From Takakia lepidozioides (Eukaryota; Streptophyta; Takakiopsida; Takakiales; Takakiaceae): a stretch of 64,000 nucleotides of DNA. The position numbers were made by a program, and so were the translations under genes. The stretch's first letter is position 1; every line of letters begins with the position of its first letter. The notes beneath the pieces are model-generated. The model was given only the letters and a program-made list of their open reading frames with translations, did not search any database and had not been told where the DNA came from. Below are positions 21,330-33,045 of the stretch, one piece after another. The stretch spans positions 74,877,053 through 74,941,052 of the forward strand of contig CM060732.1 of NCBI GenBank assembly GCA_030704615.1. The letters run 5' to 3'.

Positions 21330-23690
21330 GAAAATGACGAGCGATGATGGAGTTACACGTGGGTTTTGATGTCACCGAATCGTGTAACCCAGGTTTGAAT
21401 TCAAAATATCTGACACCTCTTGGAGCCCGCCAATTTTTGCCGGGCACCAAGGGGCTACACGAACAGGGGTGACATGCGTTGGGGATAAAAGATTCGGGGT
21501 GACACGAGCTATGAGTGACACAATCGGGGGTTACACGGAGGGGATTGATACAGTATCGGGGTTACATGGTGGGGTTACAATGTGAGAGTTGCACAATGAG
21601 GGTTACATGAGGCGGAGCTAAAGGGCTGACGTGCAGAGGGTTACAGGGATGATGGGGTTACGAGGAACTGGAATTACACGGAGAGGGGTATATGGGATAA
21701 CATGATACAAGCTTACATTGGGGTTACACGATGCAGGATAACATGGAGTGAGGGTTACACCCCGCGGAGTAACAGAGGGTTACATGGGTTACAAAGGGTT
21801 AGAGAGGGTCATGGGATTACATGGGTTACAGAGGGTGACATAGGGTTACATGGGAGGGTTACATGGAGTGAGGGTGACACTCAGCGGTGTTACAGAGGGA
21901 TAAACGGGTTACGGAGGGTTACATGGTGGTGAGGGTTACACCTGGTGAGGGTTACAGAGGGTCACAGAGGGTTACATGGAGTGAGGTTACACAGGGGTGA
22001 GGGTGACACTCTACGGTATTACTGAGGAACTGAGGGTTACATGGTGGTGAAGGTGGTGAGGGTTATAGAGGGTCACAGAGGGTTACAGAGGGTCAGAGAG
22101 GGTTACATGGAGTGAGGGTTACATGGGTTACACAGGGTCACAGAGGGTTACACGGGTTACACAGGGTCACAGAGGATTACATGGGTTACAAGGAGTGAGG
22201 GATGCATAGGGATGGGGGTGACACTCGGCGGTGTTACAGAGGGTTACATGGTGATAAGGGTTACACCTAGTGAGGGATATAGAGGGTCACAGAGGGTTAC
22301 ATGGGTTACAGAGGGTTACAGAGGGTCAGAGAGGGTTACATGGAGTGAGGATTACATAGGGGTGAGGGTGACATTCTGCGGTGTTACAGAGGGTTACATG
22401 GTGGTGAGGGTTACAAAGGGTCACAGAGGGTTACATGGGTTACAGAGGGTTACATGGAGTGAGAGTTACATAAGGGGTGATGATGACACTCTACGGTGTT
22501 ACAGAGGATTACATGGGTTATAGAGCCACGGAGGGTCATAGAGGGTTACATGGAGTGAGGGTTACATGGGGATGAGGGTGACACTCTGCGGTGTCACAAA
22601 GGGTTTGTGTGGGTTACGGAGGGTTACATGGTGGCGAGGGTGACACTCTGCGGTGTTACAGAGGGTTACATGGTGGTAAGGGTTACACCTGGTGAGGGAT
22701 ATAGAGGGTCACAGAGGGTTACATGGGTTACAGAGGGTTACAGAGGGTCAGAGAGGGTTACATGGAGTGAGGGTTACATAGGGGTGAGGGTGACATTCTG
22801 CGGTGTTACAGAGGGTTACATGGTGGTGAGGGTTACAAAGGGTCACAGAGGGTTACATGGGTTACAGAGGGTTACATGGAGTGAGAGTTACATAAGGGGT
22901 GAGGGTGACACTCCGCGGTGTTACAGAGGGTTACATGGGTTACAGAGCCACAGAGGATTTGTGAGGGTTACATGGGGATGAGGGTGACACTCTGTGGTGT
23001 CACAGAGGGTTTGTGAGGGTTACGGAGGGTTACATGGTGGCGAGGGTGACACTCTGCGGTGTTACAGAGGGTTATATGGTGGTAAGGGTTACACTTGGTG
23101 AGGGATATAGAGGGTCACAGAGGGTTACATGGGTTACAGAGGGTTACATGGTGGTGAGGGTTACCGAGGGTCAGAGAGGGTTACATGGAGTGAGGGTTAC
23201 ATATGGGTGAGGGTGACACTCTGTGGTGTTACAGAGGGTTACATGGTGGTGAGGGTTACAAAGGGTCACAGAGGGTTACATGGGTTATAGAGGGTCACAG
23301 AGGATTACATGGGTTACAAAGGGTTACAAAGGGTTACATGGAGTGAGGGTTACACTCTGCGGTGTTACAGAGGGTTACATGTAGTGAGGGTTACATAGGG
23401 GTGGGGGTGACACTCTGCGGTGTTATAGAGGGTTACATGTAGTGAGGGTTACATAGGGGTGGGGGTGACACTCTGCGGTGTTATAGAGGGTTACATGTGT
23501 TACAGAGGGTTACATGTAGTGAGGGTTACATAGGGGTGGGGGTGACACTCTGCGGTGTTACAGAGGGTTACATGGTGGTGAGGGTTACAGAGGGTCATGG
23601 GGTTATATGGGTTACAGAGGGTTACGTGGTGGTGTGGGTTACACTCGGCGGAATTACAGAGGGTTACATGGGGGTGATGGTTGAACCCGG
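21330..23690 (+). repeat. GGGTTACA satellite array C with higher-order units
   Basis: Irregular GGGTTACAC words begin near 21340 and become dense GAGGGTTACATGG repeats after 21700. From about 22231 a higher-order unit of about 406-422 bp is seen: the GGTGTTACAGAGGGTTA landmark recurs at 22231, 22653 and 23059. At 23380-23570 a shorter unit with spacings of 58 and 77 bp takes over. Reading frames across the array are open by composition and are not taken as genes. Confidence 0.9.
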
Positions 23691-25449
23691 GGCGGGGGTT
23701 ACAGGGAATTGGCGGACTGTTGAAAGCGGCGGATTGGTGTCGCAGAACGACGACGCAGGGGGCGACGACGCGCCTGGGGCGACGACGCCGATGGGATGAG
23801 GGCGGGGGTGGGGAGGGATTGACCGAGCCCAGCCGGCTGCCTTTCGATGTCTGCGGGAGGCGAAGAACCGGCGGTACGGGTGTCAGGGCTGGACCGTCCT
23901 GACGAGCTTGCATTAAGTTCTTACATTATTCCTATTATCTTCCTATATATATATAACCGGTCTAATAACAGGCGGTTATAACCGGCCAAAGTTCATAACC
24001 GCCCAACACTGGTTTCAACCCCCTTCTTGCCTTGGTTTTACAAGCAGTGTGTTCCGTGGGCGGCCTCTATGGCACTCAGTTGAGGTTATTTTTTCCTCTT
24101 GTACCCCAGCCTAGCCACATTCCTTTTATATGAGTTCAAGGACCACTATCCCCTTTTCTTAAAAGAAAAAAGAAAAAGAAAAGGGCTCCAAATACACCAA
24201 CTCCCCCCCCCCCCCCTTAGAGTTCTTTTTTGTTTGTCATATGGACATATTCTTATGCAGTTTATAAAATATAACAGTTATCCAGGGTCATTTAGCAGAG
24301 GACAGAAAGGAAAGGAAGTGGAGGGAGTAGAAATTTCTCATAACAAATCTCTGTATTGTTTCTCATTGTGAAATACTTGGAAGTAGAAGAAAACTAACAT
24401 ACATAGTGAAAATAACTCTTTTAGAGGTAACATTTGTCCTGGTTTGACTGTATCTGGCAGGCTACAGGGTTACACCACCTCCCATTGATGAAATCATACG
24501 TACAAGATCATCTCAAGAGTGACCGGTTGTCTAGTCCAGCCTTAAAGGCACATGAGGGCAATCTCCTTCTGACTGGTTCGGTGGTACTATGGATCGGTCC
24601 AGGATCTAGGGTGAAATATTCTACTGCGGCTTTTCGGGGAGTATGAGAGGTTTGCCTCATCCCTCATTGAGTACGTATAGTGTAATGCCTCAAATCTGGG
24701 AATGCCCTCCACTCATGGCATTAGCCTACATAAAGCACGTGAAACCAAAAAAAGGTACGCCGCCGGAGTGTAATGCACCGCCGTGCATTCCAACGGAGTG
24801 TAATGCCCTGCCCTGGCCATGCGATGAATTCTACTTTTTAACAACACGATAAATACAAAGAGAAAAAACTGCTTTATGGAGCTGTTGTGTGGCTAATTGA
24901 GAAAGGCAACTAGCAGTTAGATATTCTACAGGAAATGATTTCTTAAATAGACACTGACGTGGAATTGACCTCAGATTTGCAGAGGTACACAAATGAATTT
25001 TTGTTCAATGGGGTAACCGCTCGAGGCACAAAAAACTTTGGATTACTTTCCTCAGTACAGGGGACCAGACAGACGTATATCCAAGCAGCAGAGCATGGTG
25101 GGCAAGTCCTATGCACAGCATCCCTTGGATGAAAAGGCCCACTACATCCTTATGAATGTCTAGGAATAATGACAGAAGCTCATTCGATCATGCCTGCTGA
25201 AGCCTGCCATCAGCAGAGTATCCGTTGTTTTGAATATCAACAAGGAAGGCTTTAGAGAATTAAGTTCTCTAGCCTTCCATCCAAAACACTAGGGTAAGTT
25301 GGCCTATGACCGAACAGGCGTCTATGACCAATCCTCTGACTCAACAGTACATCATGGTCAATACTCTCAGGAAATGGTGGATGATCTGAGTAGTTACACA
25401 GATCACTGACTGAAGCAAGACACTCGCATCTTTCCAAGAAGACATCCTT
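23691..25449. other. Gene-free stretch: GC-rich block, palindrome, homopolymer
   Basis: At 23690-23890 the sequence is GC-rich with CGACGACG words. A TATATATATA run at 23944-23954 is followed by CGGTTATAACCG (23973-23984), a perfect 12-bp palindrome, and nearby ATAACCGCC. A C-homopolymer lies at about 24205-24218. GTGTAATGC words recur at 24680-24810. No exon is convincing. The last part is presumably the 3' flank of the PPR gene. Confidence 0.5.
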
Positions 25450-27987
25450 TCACCAGTAATCCCCACAAGAACAAATCCCATCTTCAAAGTGGTGAAAGCG
25501 GTTGGCGTCCCGTACAACAATTGCTCGGCCAACAATCTTTGAGATGAATTTGGTGGAGGTGTGGCAGTCACCACACACTCGAAGATTCTTGATGAGTCGG
25601 AGAGGCGTCCTAGGGCTCGTGCTGATCAGCCCAAAACCAATGGCCAGCTTCTCACTGTGGTGGCAAAGGGAAAATTCCTTTTCCTCCTCCCCCACATCAT
25701 GTAATACAAAGCGCATGTCAGGCACATACCCCGCCTCCTTCATCTGCCCAGACAATCTTCTCAGCTCAGCATGGATTTCCTTAATTCTGGGATGCAACTT
25801 GTCATCTACAACGAAGGTGTGCACCCTGTTGCCAACCTCAATGCAGCAGCGACCTGGCTTCTTTCTAACCCCTCTGACCTTCATCATTCTTCTCACCTTT
25901 GCAGTATCATCCCACCTGCCAGCTGCAGCATAGATGTTTGATAGCAACACATAAGTCGCGGCATCCTGTTCATCCCACTTGAGGATACATGTGGCCGCAC
26001 GTTCAGCCATCTCCACGTTGCCATGGATTCTGCAGGCACCAAGCAAGGCCTTCCACACCACAACATCTGGATTGATTGGCATATTATTAATCAGGTCCAC
26101 CGCCTCATCCAGTTGTCCCGCACGTCCAAGAAGGTCCACCATGCAGCCAAAGTGCTTTACTGTCGGAGTGACACCATGATCTTGACTAAGGGAATCAAAG
26201 TACCATCTTCCTTCATTCAGTAGGCCAGTGTGGCTGCATGCAGAGAGAACACATATAAAGGTGATACTGTCCGGCTTCAAGCCGTTCTTTTGCATTCCTT
26301 CAAATAGTTGCTGGACCTCCCTATGACAACCATGCTGGGCATATCCTGCGATCATCGCGTTCCACGACACCACATCTCGTTCAGCCATACTGTTGAACAA
26401 TCCCTTTGCATCCTCGATGCACCCACACTTGGCATACATGTCCACCAGGGCAGTGTTCAGAATGACATCGGGTACAATTCCAGATTTGACGATGTCACCA
26501 TGGATCTCTTTGCCCTTTTCCAGGGCTGCCAGGCTTGCACATGCATTGCAAATGCATACAAACGTGATGTGGTGGGGCTTCACCCCTTCCCCTATCATTT
26601 GCTCATAGGTCTCCAAAGCCTCCATTCCGCGCCCTTGCTGTGCATATCCTGCAATCATCGCACTCCACGACACCACATTTCGTTCAGCCATACTGTCAAA
26701 CACTCCCTTTGCATCCTCGATGCACCCACATTTGGCATACATGTCCACCAGGGCAGTGTTCAGAATGACATCAGGTACAATTCCAGATTTGATGATCTCA
26801 CCATGGATCTCTTTGCCCTTTTCCAGGGCTGCCAGGCTCGCACATGCATTGCAAACGCATACAAACGTGATGTGGTCGGGCTTCATCCCTTCCCCCAACA
26901 TTTGATCATAAGTCTCCAAAGCCTCCATACCACATCCCTGCTGTGCATACCCTGCAAGCATCGCGTTCCACGACACCACATCTCGTTCAGCCATAGTGTT
27001 GAAAACTCCCTTCGCATCCTCGATGCACCCACATTTGGCATACATGTCCACCAGGGCAGTGTTCAGAATGACATCGGGTACAATTCCAGATTTGACGATG
27101 TCACCATGGACCTCTTTGCCCTTTTCCAGGGCTGCCAGGCTTGCCTGCTGTGCATATCCTGCAATCATCGCACTCCACGACACCACATCTCGTTCAGCCA
27201 TACTGTCAAACACTCCCTTTGCATCCTCGATGCACCCACATTTTACATACATGTCCACCAGGGCAGTGTTCAGAATGACATCGGGTACAATTCCAGATTT
27301 GACGATGTCACCATGGACCTCTTTCCCCTTTTCCAGAGCTCCCAGGCTTGCACATGCATTGCAAACACAAACAAACGTGATGTGGTTGGGCTTCACCCCT
27401 TCGTGCAGCATTTGCTCATAGGTCTCCAAAGCATTCCTACCACACCCATGCTTGGTAAATCCTGCCAACATTATATTCCACGTGATCAGAGATCGTTCAG
27501 GCATTCTGTTGAACACTTGGTGAGCATCCATGATGCTCCCACACTTAACATACATGTTGACAAGGGTGTTGAGTAGAAAAACATTTGGCGTGAATCCAGT
27601 TTGGATAATGTGAGTGTGCACCTGCTTTCCAGCTTCCAGGCCTTTCATCTTGATGCACTTATGCAAGAGACAGACATACGTATCTGAATCTGCTGAAATG
27701 CCTCCTTGGTTTAAAGTCTGTAGAGCCTCTTTCAGTCTGCCTGCCTCACAAAGCATCTTCACATGCCCAGAAGTGCCAGAAGAGCCATTGTGGACTCCCT
27801 CTCTTGATCCTCTTCCAGAAGCTGTGGTCATGGTTGAGGTGCCTGATTTAATCAACTGTGCCGCTGCAGCTGCTGCTTTTAGTTGACCATCTACCCATGC
27901 AGGTTTCTTGTAGTTATTGATCCACAGGGAATCATAGGTAATCTTGTGCTTGAAATCTGGCCCTCTTGGATGAATCTGGACCCACAC
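25450..27987 (-). CDS. PPR-DYW protein 1 (organelle RNA editing factor type)
   Basis: PLS-class pentatricopeptide protein. These bind single-stranded RNA, and the DYW domain deaminates cytidine in mitochondrial or plastid transcripts. The frame is uninterrupted from 27987 to the stop at 25450. The first in-frame ATG is at 27831 (793 residues). Upstream codons stay open to 27987 but meet a stop just beyond, so a spliced upstream start is possible. PLS triplets repeat with a 303-bp period. The E/E+ region has [16 protein letters not shown] and LHPRIKEIHAEL. The DYW domain has HSEKLAIGFG (HxE), CGDCHT (CxxC) and a C-terminal CSCGDYW. One triplet has lost 96 bp in frame. Organelle targeting is inferred from the family only. 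Confidence 0.92.
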   Translation of the reverse strand: MWVQIHPRGPDFKHKITYDSLWINNYKKPAWVDGQLKAAAAAAQLIKSGTSTMTTASGRGSREGVHNGSSGTSGHVKMLCEAGRLKEALQTLNQGGISADSDTYVCLLHKCIKMKGLEAGKQVHTHIIQTGFTPNVFLLNTLVNMYVKCGSIMDAHQVFNRMPERSLITWNIMLAGFTKHGCGRNALETYEQMLHEGVKPNHITFVCVCNACASLGALEKGKEVHGDIVKSGIVPDVILNTALVDMYVKCGCIEDAKGVFDSMAERDVVSWSAMIAGYAQQASLAALEKGKEVHGDIVKSGIVPDVILNTALVDMYAKCGCIEDAKGVFNTMAERDVVSWNAMLAGYAQQGCGMEALETYDQMLGEGMKPDHITFVCVCNACASLAALEKGKEIHGEIIKSGIVPDVILNTALVDMYAKCGCIEDAKGVFDSMAERNVVSWSAMIAGYAQQGRGMEALETYEQMIGEGVKPHHITFVCICNACASLAALEKGKEIHGDIVKSGIVPDVILNTALVDMYAKCGCIEDAKGLFNSMAERDVVSWNAMIAGYAQHGCHREVQQLFEGMQKNGLKPDSITFICVLSACSHTGLLNEGRWYFDSLSQDHGVTPTVKHFGCMVDLLGRAGQLDEAVDLINNMPINPDVVVWKALLGACRIHGNVEMAERAATCILKWDEQDAATYVLLSNIYAAAGRWDDTAKVRRMMKVRGVRKKPGRCCIEVGNRVHTFVVDDKLHPRIKEIHAELRRLSGQMKEAGYVPDMRFVLHDVGEEEKEFSLCHHSEKLAIGFGLISTSPRTPLRLIKNLRVCGDCHTSTKFISKIVGRAIVVRDANRFHHFEDGICSCGDYW
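26441..27360 (-). repeat. 303-bp PLS tandem repeats inside PPR gene 1
   Basis: The landmark TCCACCAGGGCAGTG occurs at 26441, 26744, 27047 and 27254, giving spacings of 303, 303 and 207 bp. Units are nearly identical at the nucleotide level over long stretches, pointing to recent duplication or gene conversion. The 207-bp unit lacks 96 bp near 27143, where ASLAALEKGKE follows directly on GYAQQ. Confidence 0.9.
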
Positions 27988-29107
27988 TCTATCCCTGCTC
28001 CTTCAGCTATCCATGCCTCTGCACAAATCATGCATTCATCCTTGCCTTGCTGCTAGCAGCTGACAGTGACAGCCTAGATTTGTTCTAGGAAACACCCAAC
28101 TCAGCTAACCACATTAGTTCCTATGCTCAATTGCATCTGCTACTCTCTGTAATCCAACAGGCATTCACCTTTTTGCCTCGATTGTCCCACCATTGACTGG
28201 GGTAAGAAAGGTATTCATTCCACAGCTTCTCCTCGTCTCTGATACCTGTTTCTGGATACTTTCCTGTTGTCACATTGGCAGTATCATCTCAAAGTCACTC
28301 CAAACTATCAAAGGTTCACTCAACCAGCTAACTTGCAGAATTCAACATGGAAATTTAGGGCCAATTCTGATAAGAGGGGAAAACAGGCTGAAATGTGTTG
28401 AAGAAGGTGCCTTCATTAGCAGTGCCTTGTTCTATCAATTGTGCTGCTGCCGCTGCTGTTTCCAGTTGACCATCTACCCAAGCAGATTTCTTGTAGCTAT
28501 TCATCCACAGGGAATCAGAAGTAATCTTGTGTTTGAAATCCGGCCCTCTTGGATGAATCTGGACCTCTAACCCTGGTCCTTCAGCTATCCCTGCCTGTGT
28601 ACAAATCATGAATACATCCTCAGCCTTGCTGCTAGCAGCTGACACTGACGGCGTGAAGTTCTTCCAGCAACTTTTTGTCTCCATTGTCCCACCATTGACT
28701 GGGGTTGGAAAAGTGTTCATTCCAAAGCTTCTCCTCATCTCTGTTATCTGTTTTTGGATACTTTCCTGCTGCCACATCGGCAGTAACTTGTCAAAGTCAC
28801 TCCAAACCACCACAGATCCACCCAACGAGCTAACTTACAGAATTCAATACGTATCGAGTGTGATGAGAGGGCAAAACAGGCTGAAATAGGTTGAAGAAGA
28901 AGGTGCCCTCACCACATTGTCCTTGACCTTGTGTCAAGACACATGGAGGATTTGACCGACCATCAACCCAAAAGGACCTCTTGTGTGTGCTGCTTGTGTC
29001 TGTAGTCAGGTAATGTCGGATTGGTCTGTGAGAACCACCACGGTGCAGCTGAGCGGGCAGAGATTGAAACACGGCCTGCTAAGACCAAGCTGACTCTCCC
29101 AAGAACC
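27883..29107 (-). repeat. Tandemly duplicated leader of PPR gene 1
   Basis: The segment 27883-28412 recurs as 28467-28912, offset by 584 bp at one end and about 500 bp at the other because the inner copy has extra sequence near 28080-28165. Both have the GTTGACCATCTACCC block (VDGQL on the coding strand), an HPRGPDFKHKIT-like reading and a TGGGGT block. The outer copy carries a further tail to 29107 and a GAATTCT/GTAAGT donor near 28840. A third copy lies at 118-825. These may be 5'-UTR exons. Confidence 0.8.
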
Positions 29108-30700
29108 TTGTAAACATCAGGAAGAATACCAAATCATGGTACTAACAGGAGCCAAGAGCCCACATTTGCAGGATGGACAAACTTCTTCACATCGTACATT
29201 AAGAAAAAGCCACACCTTGCGATTGCGGTTGTCCCACCATCGTGAAGGATCGTGCCAGCTCTGCTCCGTGCTCCAAGGTAGAGGTTTGTACTGGAAAATC
29301 CGAGAGCATCAACATTTTGACAAGGTCCTTTAAGGAGGGGTGCTAGTGAGCTTTCAACAACATTCATGCAAGTTGTTTTGGGCTCCATTGGGCTCTACAC
29401 GATGAGGAACAACGAACATGTCCAGACTTACACAGATGCTAACCCGTGAGAAAACGACCAGGGAGGAAGGCGCTGAGCAGCCAGAGTCTTCTACCCTGGG
29501 ACTTTTCTCACGTTCCAACAGTCGACCCTGATAAGTGCTACCCTGCTTTTCTGGTTATGTTGAAATCTTTGCTCTGTAAAAATTTACACTTGAAAATGGC
29601 ATAAGAGCGTTATTTCATATGTGTTATGGCTCTCCTTAGCACACCTCCATAAGTTAGTTGTTAAATCTTATGCCGAGCCTTAACCCCTGACAAAACCCCA
29701 TGGATGAAGCTGTATCTGACAGATGACATACATCCACAGTACCTACCTACTACATGTACCTGCTGACAAAATTAGGGGAGATTTGACCGTCAGAACTGGT
29801 AGATTACAACATTTATAGGTGGATTTTGCAAAAACACAGAAATGGAGATGGAGAAATGCAGTTTGACCAAGGTCATTGGCCACCTTCCTGATTTTTGCTG
29901 AGGCATGGACCTCTACATTCAGTACCCTCCAAATTTGGAGGGATTTCTCCAAAACTTGCATATTCCTCGTTTGTATGTCCAATAAGAGGGGTACAGGCCC
30001 AGTGAAACAACTCCAAGAAATGAAAAAGCTGCTTGGAAGCCAGTGTTTTTTATGAAATGAAAATTCATGTGGTGGAGTCCTATATTGCAAGAAGACCAAG
30101 AGGAATCCCAAAAGATTTTTGGAAAATTCCAAATCCACATGTGTAGATGATAATTTTTGTGGGATTTTGAACAATTTCCAGGCCAAGCCAATTGTTGACG
30201 CCAGTGACCTGCCAGGTCGGCAAGTCAACCGGCGGTGGAGGGTCCCCAACCATGGATTTTGGGGTACTTGCCACCCTGAAAAAATCCTAGCTGCCACACA
30301 TTTAGGTTTATGGGGGCGCAATGAATTGCCCCATGTGCGTGTTGGGCCAGCGCAAATTTTTTGTTCAAACACTTCTTTCATCCACTTACCTGATTCAGGT
30401 CGCTTGGGCCTTTAGGGGTTAATATAATTTGTTTGATAAAACATTCAGCCACTCTTATCATTCATCACTCAAAACCTTCATCGACTCTTATCATTCATCC
30501 TCATGTATTTTCAACCCTCTAATGAATAAATATTGTATTCTGTTTGATTGAAGAAATACTACTTATGTAGTGAAGGCTGTATGTACTAAAACCCTAAACA
30601 ACTGCGATTTTTGATGGTTTTGACCTGCTGTATTGCTTTCTTCTCATTGTTATGTTTGGATTTTGACCTCTACTTCTGTTATTTGATATATCTACATAAA
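29108..30700. other. Gene-poor stretch, nothing recognised
   Basis: An open minus-strand frame at 29134-29388 (84 codons) and one at 29743-30381 were read. Neither matches a family I know, and codon use looks random. The block 29740-30410 has the look of old repeat sequence, but no terminal repeats were found. Confidence 0.4.
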
Positions 30701-30710
30701 TGTTATATTG

Positions 30711-30815
30711 GTGTCACAAACGTCCTCCTTCCTAGTAGAAGGCAGTAACCCTTGGGGGAGAAGAGACACCATAATTTACGCTTCCTTAGGGAGGCGTCAA
30801 ATACTAAATATTAAT
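30711..30815 (+). repeat. SINE-like element, headless partial copy
   Basis: Matches the body of the copies at 30.98 and 33.05 kb: GTGTCACAAA, a GAAGGCAGTA block and CACCATAATTTACGCTTCCT. The tRNA-like head is absent. Confidence 0.6.
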
Positions 30816-30978
30816 TGGTGACTCTGCAAGCTTGATGTTAGGATAGGAGGCGACGAGCGTTTGAGTCGGTGCTCCGCAAAACTCAAGACCTATTGCCATC
30901 TCATGACTTAGACACATTTCAATACCACAATATTTCTAGCCACTTTGGCAATCTCAAAACTCAAGTTTTTCAAGTATG

Positions 30979-31145
30979 AGTGTGTACCATGGTAATGGGC
31001 ACATACCACCTTGGAAATGGTTGTGCGTTCAATCCACCGATAAGTGTCACAAAGGTGTCCACCTTCCTGCCGGAAGGCAATAGCCCTTTAGGGTCAAGAG
31101 CATAATGTACACTTTCTTTTGGAGGCAACATACTTTTTACTTATC
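30979..31145 (+). repeat. tRNA-derived SINE-like element, copy 2
   Basis: The head has an A-box-like ACCATGGTAATGGGC and a B-box-like GCGTTCAATCC, spaced as in tRNA-derived SINEs. The body GTGTCACAAAGGTGTCCACC and AGGCAATAGCCC matches the copies at 30.71 and 33.05 kb. Confidence 0.65.
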
Positions 31146-33045
31146 TGGTTGGTCAAGAAAAGCTTTATTGGTGTATAGTATGAAGAAGACAATGGCAAAT
31201 GCGGTCAATTGCTTCATATCTCAAAAAACAAGTTAGGGATATTATTTTGATCATGCACATCTATCAGAGTGATTGGAGTAGGTGAAAGAAAATTGTGGTT
31301 GTTTGGCACCTTGTTCAATACGCAACGGAATCGGTTCCTGCAAGGTAAAAAACTTGAGCTACCCATGGAACCATTATAGTACCAATATACAATAGAGATG
31401 GCGATGCCAAAGGTTTGAGATTTGAAATTGGCCACTTATCTCATATTTCCATGGATAATTTGTCTCAAACAACACAATGATTTTTCATGTCTCACCGCTC
31501 CAATCATAATGTTGACGAGATGTGCATGATCAAAACAATATCCTTGACTTGCTTCTTGATATAAGAAACAATCGGCTACATGTAGTATTGTGATCTTCTT
31601 AATAGACACCAAGTCTTGAACTACTAGCAACTTTAGGATTACCCTCACTTAGGGATTGGGTTCCTAGAACCCAAGAGAAAATAGGGTTCCTTGTCTTGAT
31701 GTCTTGACAAGAAAGGATTTGTCGACAAGATCGGATTATAGACGACAACAACCTTCAAAGATCCGGGTCTCAAAGTTAAGATCATTTCCATAGAGGTGAT
31801 TGGGGTATGTGGCAGTGTGATTGTACTAGATACGGAATTACCTCCCATCTTTGCATTGCCACGGAGATAGGTAGAATGTCAGTGTTTTCCCAATACCATC
31901 TCTCTAGCAAGTCAATGCAAACTTACCACCCGTAAAGTTTGCAAAAAAGTTCATCATAGAGCTCATTGTTTTTAAAACACGGTCATAGGAATTACATGTT
32001 TTGAGGCACGGTGCATTTATAGGGTGCAGTTGCACCAAAAAGATAAACTATCCGATCCATCTTTCAATTTCGCACTGAGAAAATAAAATTAAGTAGTAGT
32101 TTCGGGAGTGAGAGTTTTAATTTCGCACTGAGAAAATAAAATTCAGTAAGAGTTTCGGGAGTGAGAGTTTCGTCTAGATAAATTATCCGTGGGACGTGAC
32201 AACCTTTAAGGTCTCTTGGAGTCTCAGCGCCATTTTCTCAAGTCTGTCATGGAAAGGGCCTAGTATCGGATGAGCATAGCATGAGGAAATCCCACGCCTA
32301 TAGGGTGACATGTTTATCATGTATAGGGGTTACTTGTTTCTTAAGTGTTGCTGTGAGGGCCTATGTGAGCAGTTAAAAATAGTTTCGCAGATTTTTTAGT
32401 TTCTCAATTTTCGTTTCGCTGTAAAATATTTGAAAGGCATCTTAGGAATATGTGGTATATTCGCTTGTGCTCACATGAGCATGCTCCCGCGCTACCCAAC
32501 CTCGTACAAAAGTTATGGAGGTTAGCTTATAATAAGATAACATATAGCAAAATCCCACAATTTCACCTCTCCCCTAAACCATCGGGCATTTTGGTAATAT
32601 AGTGGAAAATGCACTGTCTCAGCCGGGTTTGTAATTCACTTGTGAGTATTCATTTGGAGGGGAGGATAGGGAGGTCAATTGGCGACATTGTAGAGCTAGA
32701 GACGCTTAAGGTTAAGGCTCAATTGAGATTTTGAGTTGGTTATCAGGGTCACCTTGTATTGCGGATCTAGTCTCCTTCACATTGTTTTTCTTGTTCTCGG
32801 CCCCTGCGTTGCATGTTCTGCGTTTCCTGGGCCTTGTTTGCCTTCCCTCTGTTGTTTGTCTTTAGTTTCCACTTCCTTGGGTTTTCTTACACTTCAACTT
32901 CAGTTTCGGGGGAATTCTCTACCTGAAACTTGCCGCCACATGCAATGAATTTCTTGAAAGAGTTGAGGGTTTTGATCCAGTTGAACTGAGCTTATCCAAT
33001 TAGTATACATCACAGGACCAGGTTAAAGGAAAAAGTGGTGTTAAA
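31146..33045. other. Gene-free stretch between SINE-like copies
   Basis: No exon recognised. At 32066-32172 there is a two-unit tandem repeat of about 53 bp containing TTTCGCACTGAGAAAATAAA and TTTCGGGAGTGAGAG. The rest is moderately AT-rich with no clear family. Confidence 0.5.

Noticed and set aside
22212-23210. Plus-strand open frames of 103, 124 and 65 codons rich in VTEGYMVVRVT
   Set aside because: They are satellite C read in one frame; the repeat word has no stop in that frame. No start context, introns or family.
21340-23690. Interstitial telomere made of GGGTTA
   Set aside because: The plant telomere word is TTTAGGG, and here GGGTTA is always interrupted by CA and mixed with GGGTGACAC. 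It is a different satellite.
15880-23690. CRISPR-like array
   Set aside because: Repeats are too short and irregular with no uniform spacers, and the context is eukaryotic transposons.
26308-27576. A 422-codon plus-strand open frame across PPR gene 1
   Set aside because: Antisense shadow: units are multiples of three, so the opposite strand stays open. The sense strand is a clear PPR-DYW protein.
29134-29388. 84-codon minus-strand frame near the PPR leader
   Set aside because: Readable but unlike any family I know, with no splice support or conserved copy in the window.
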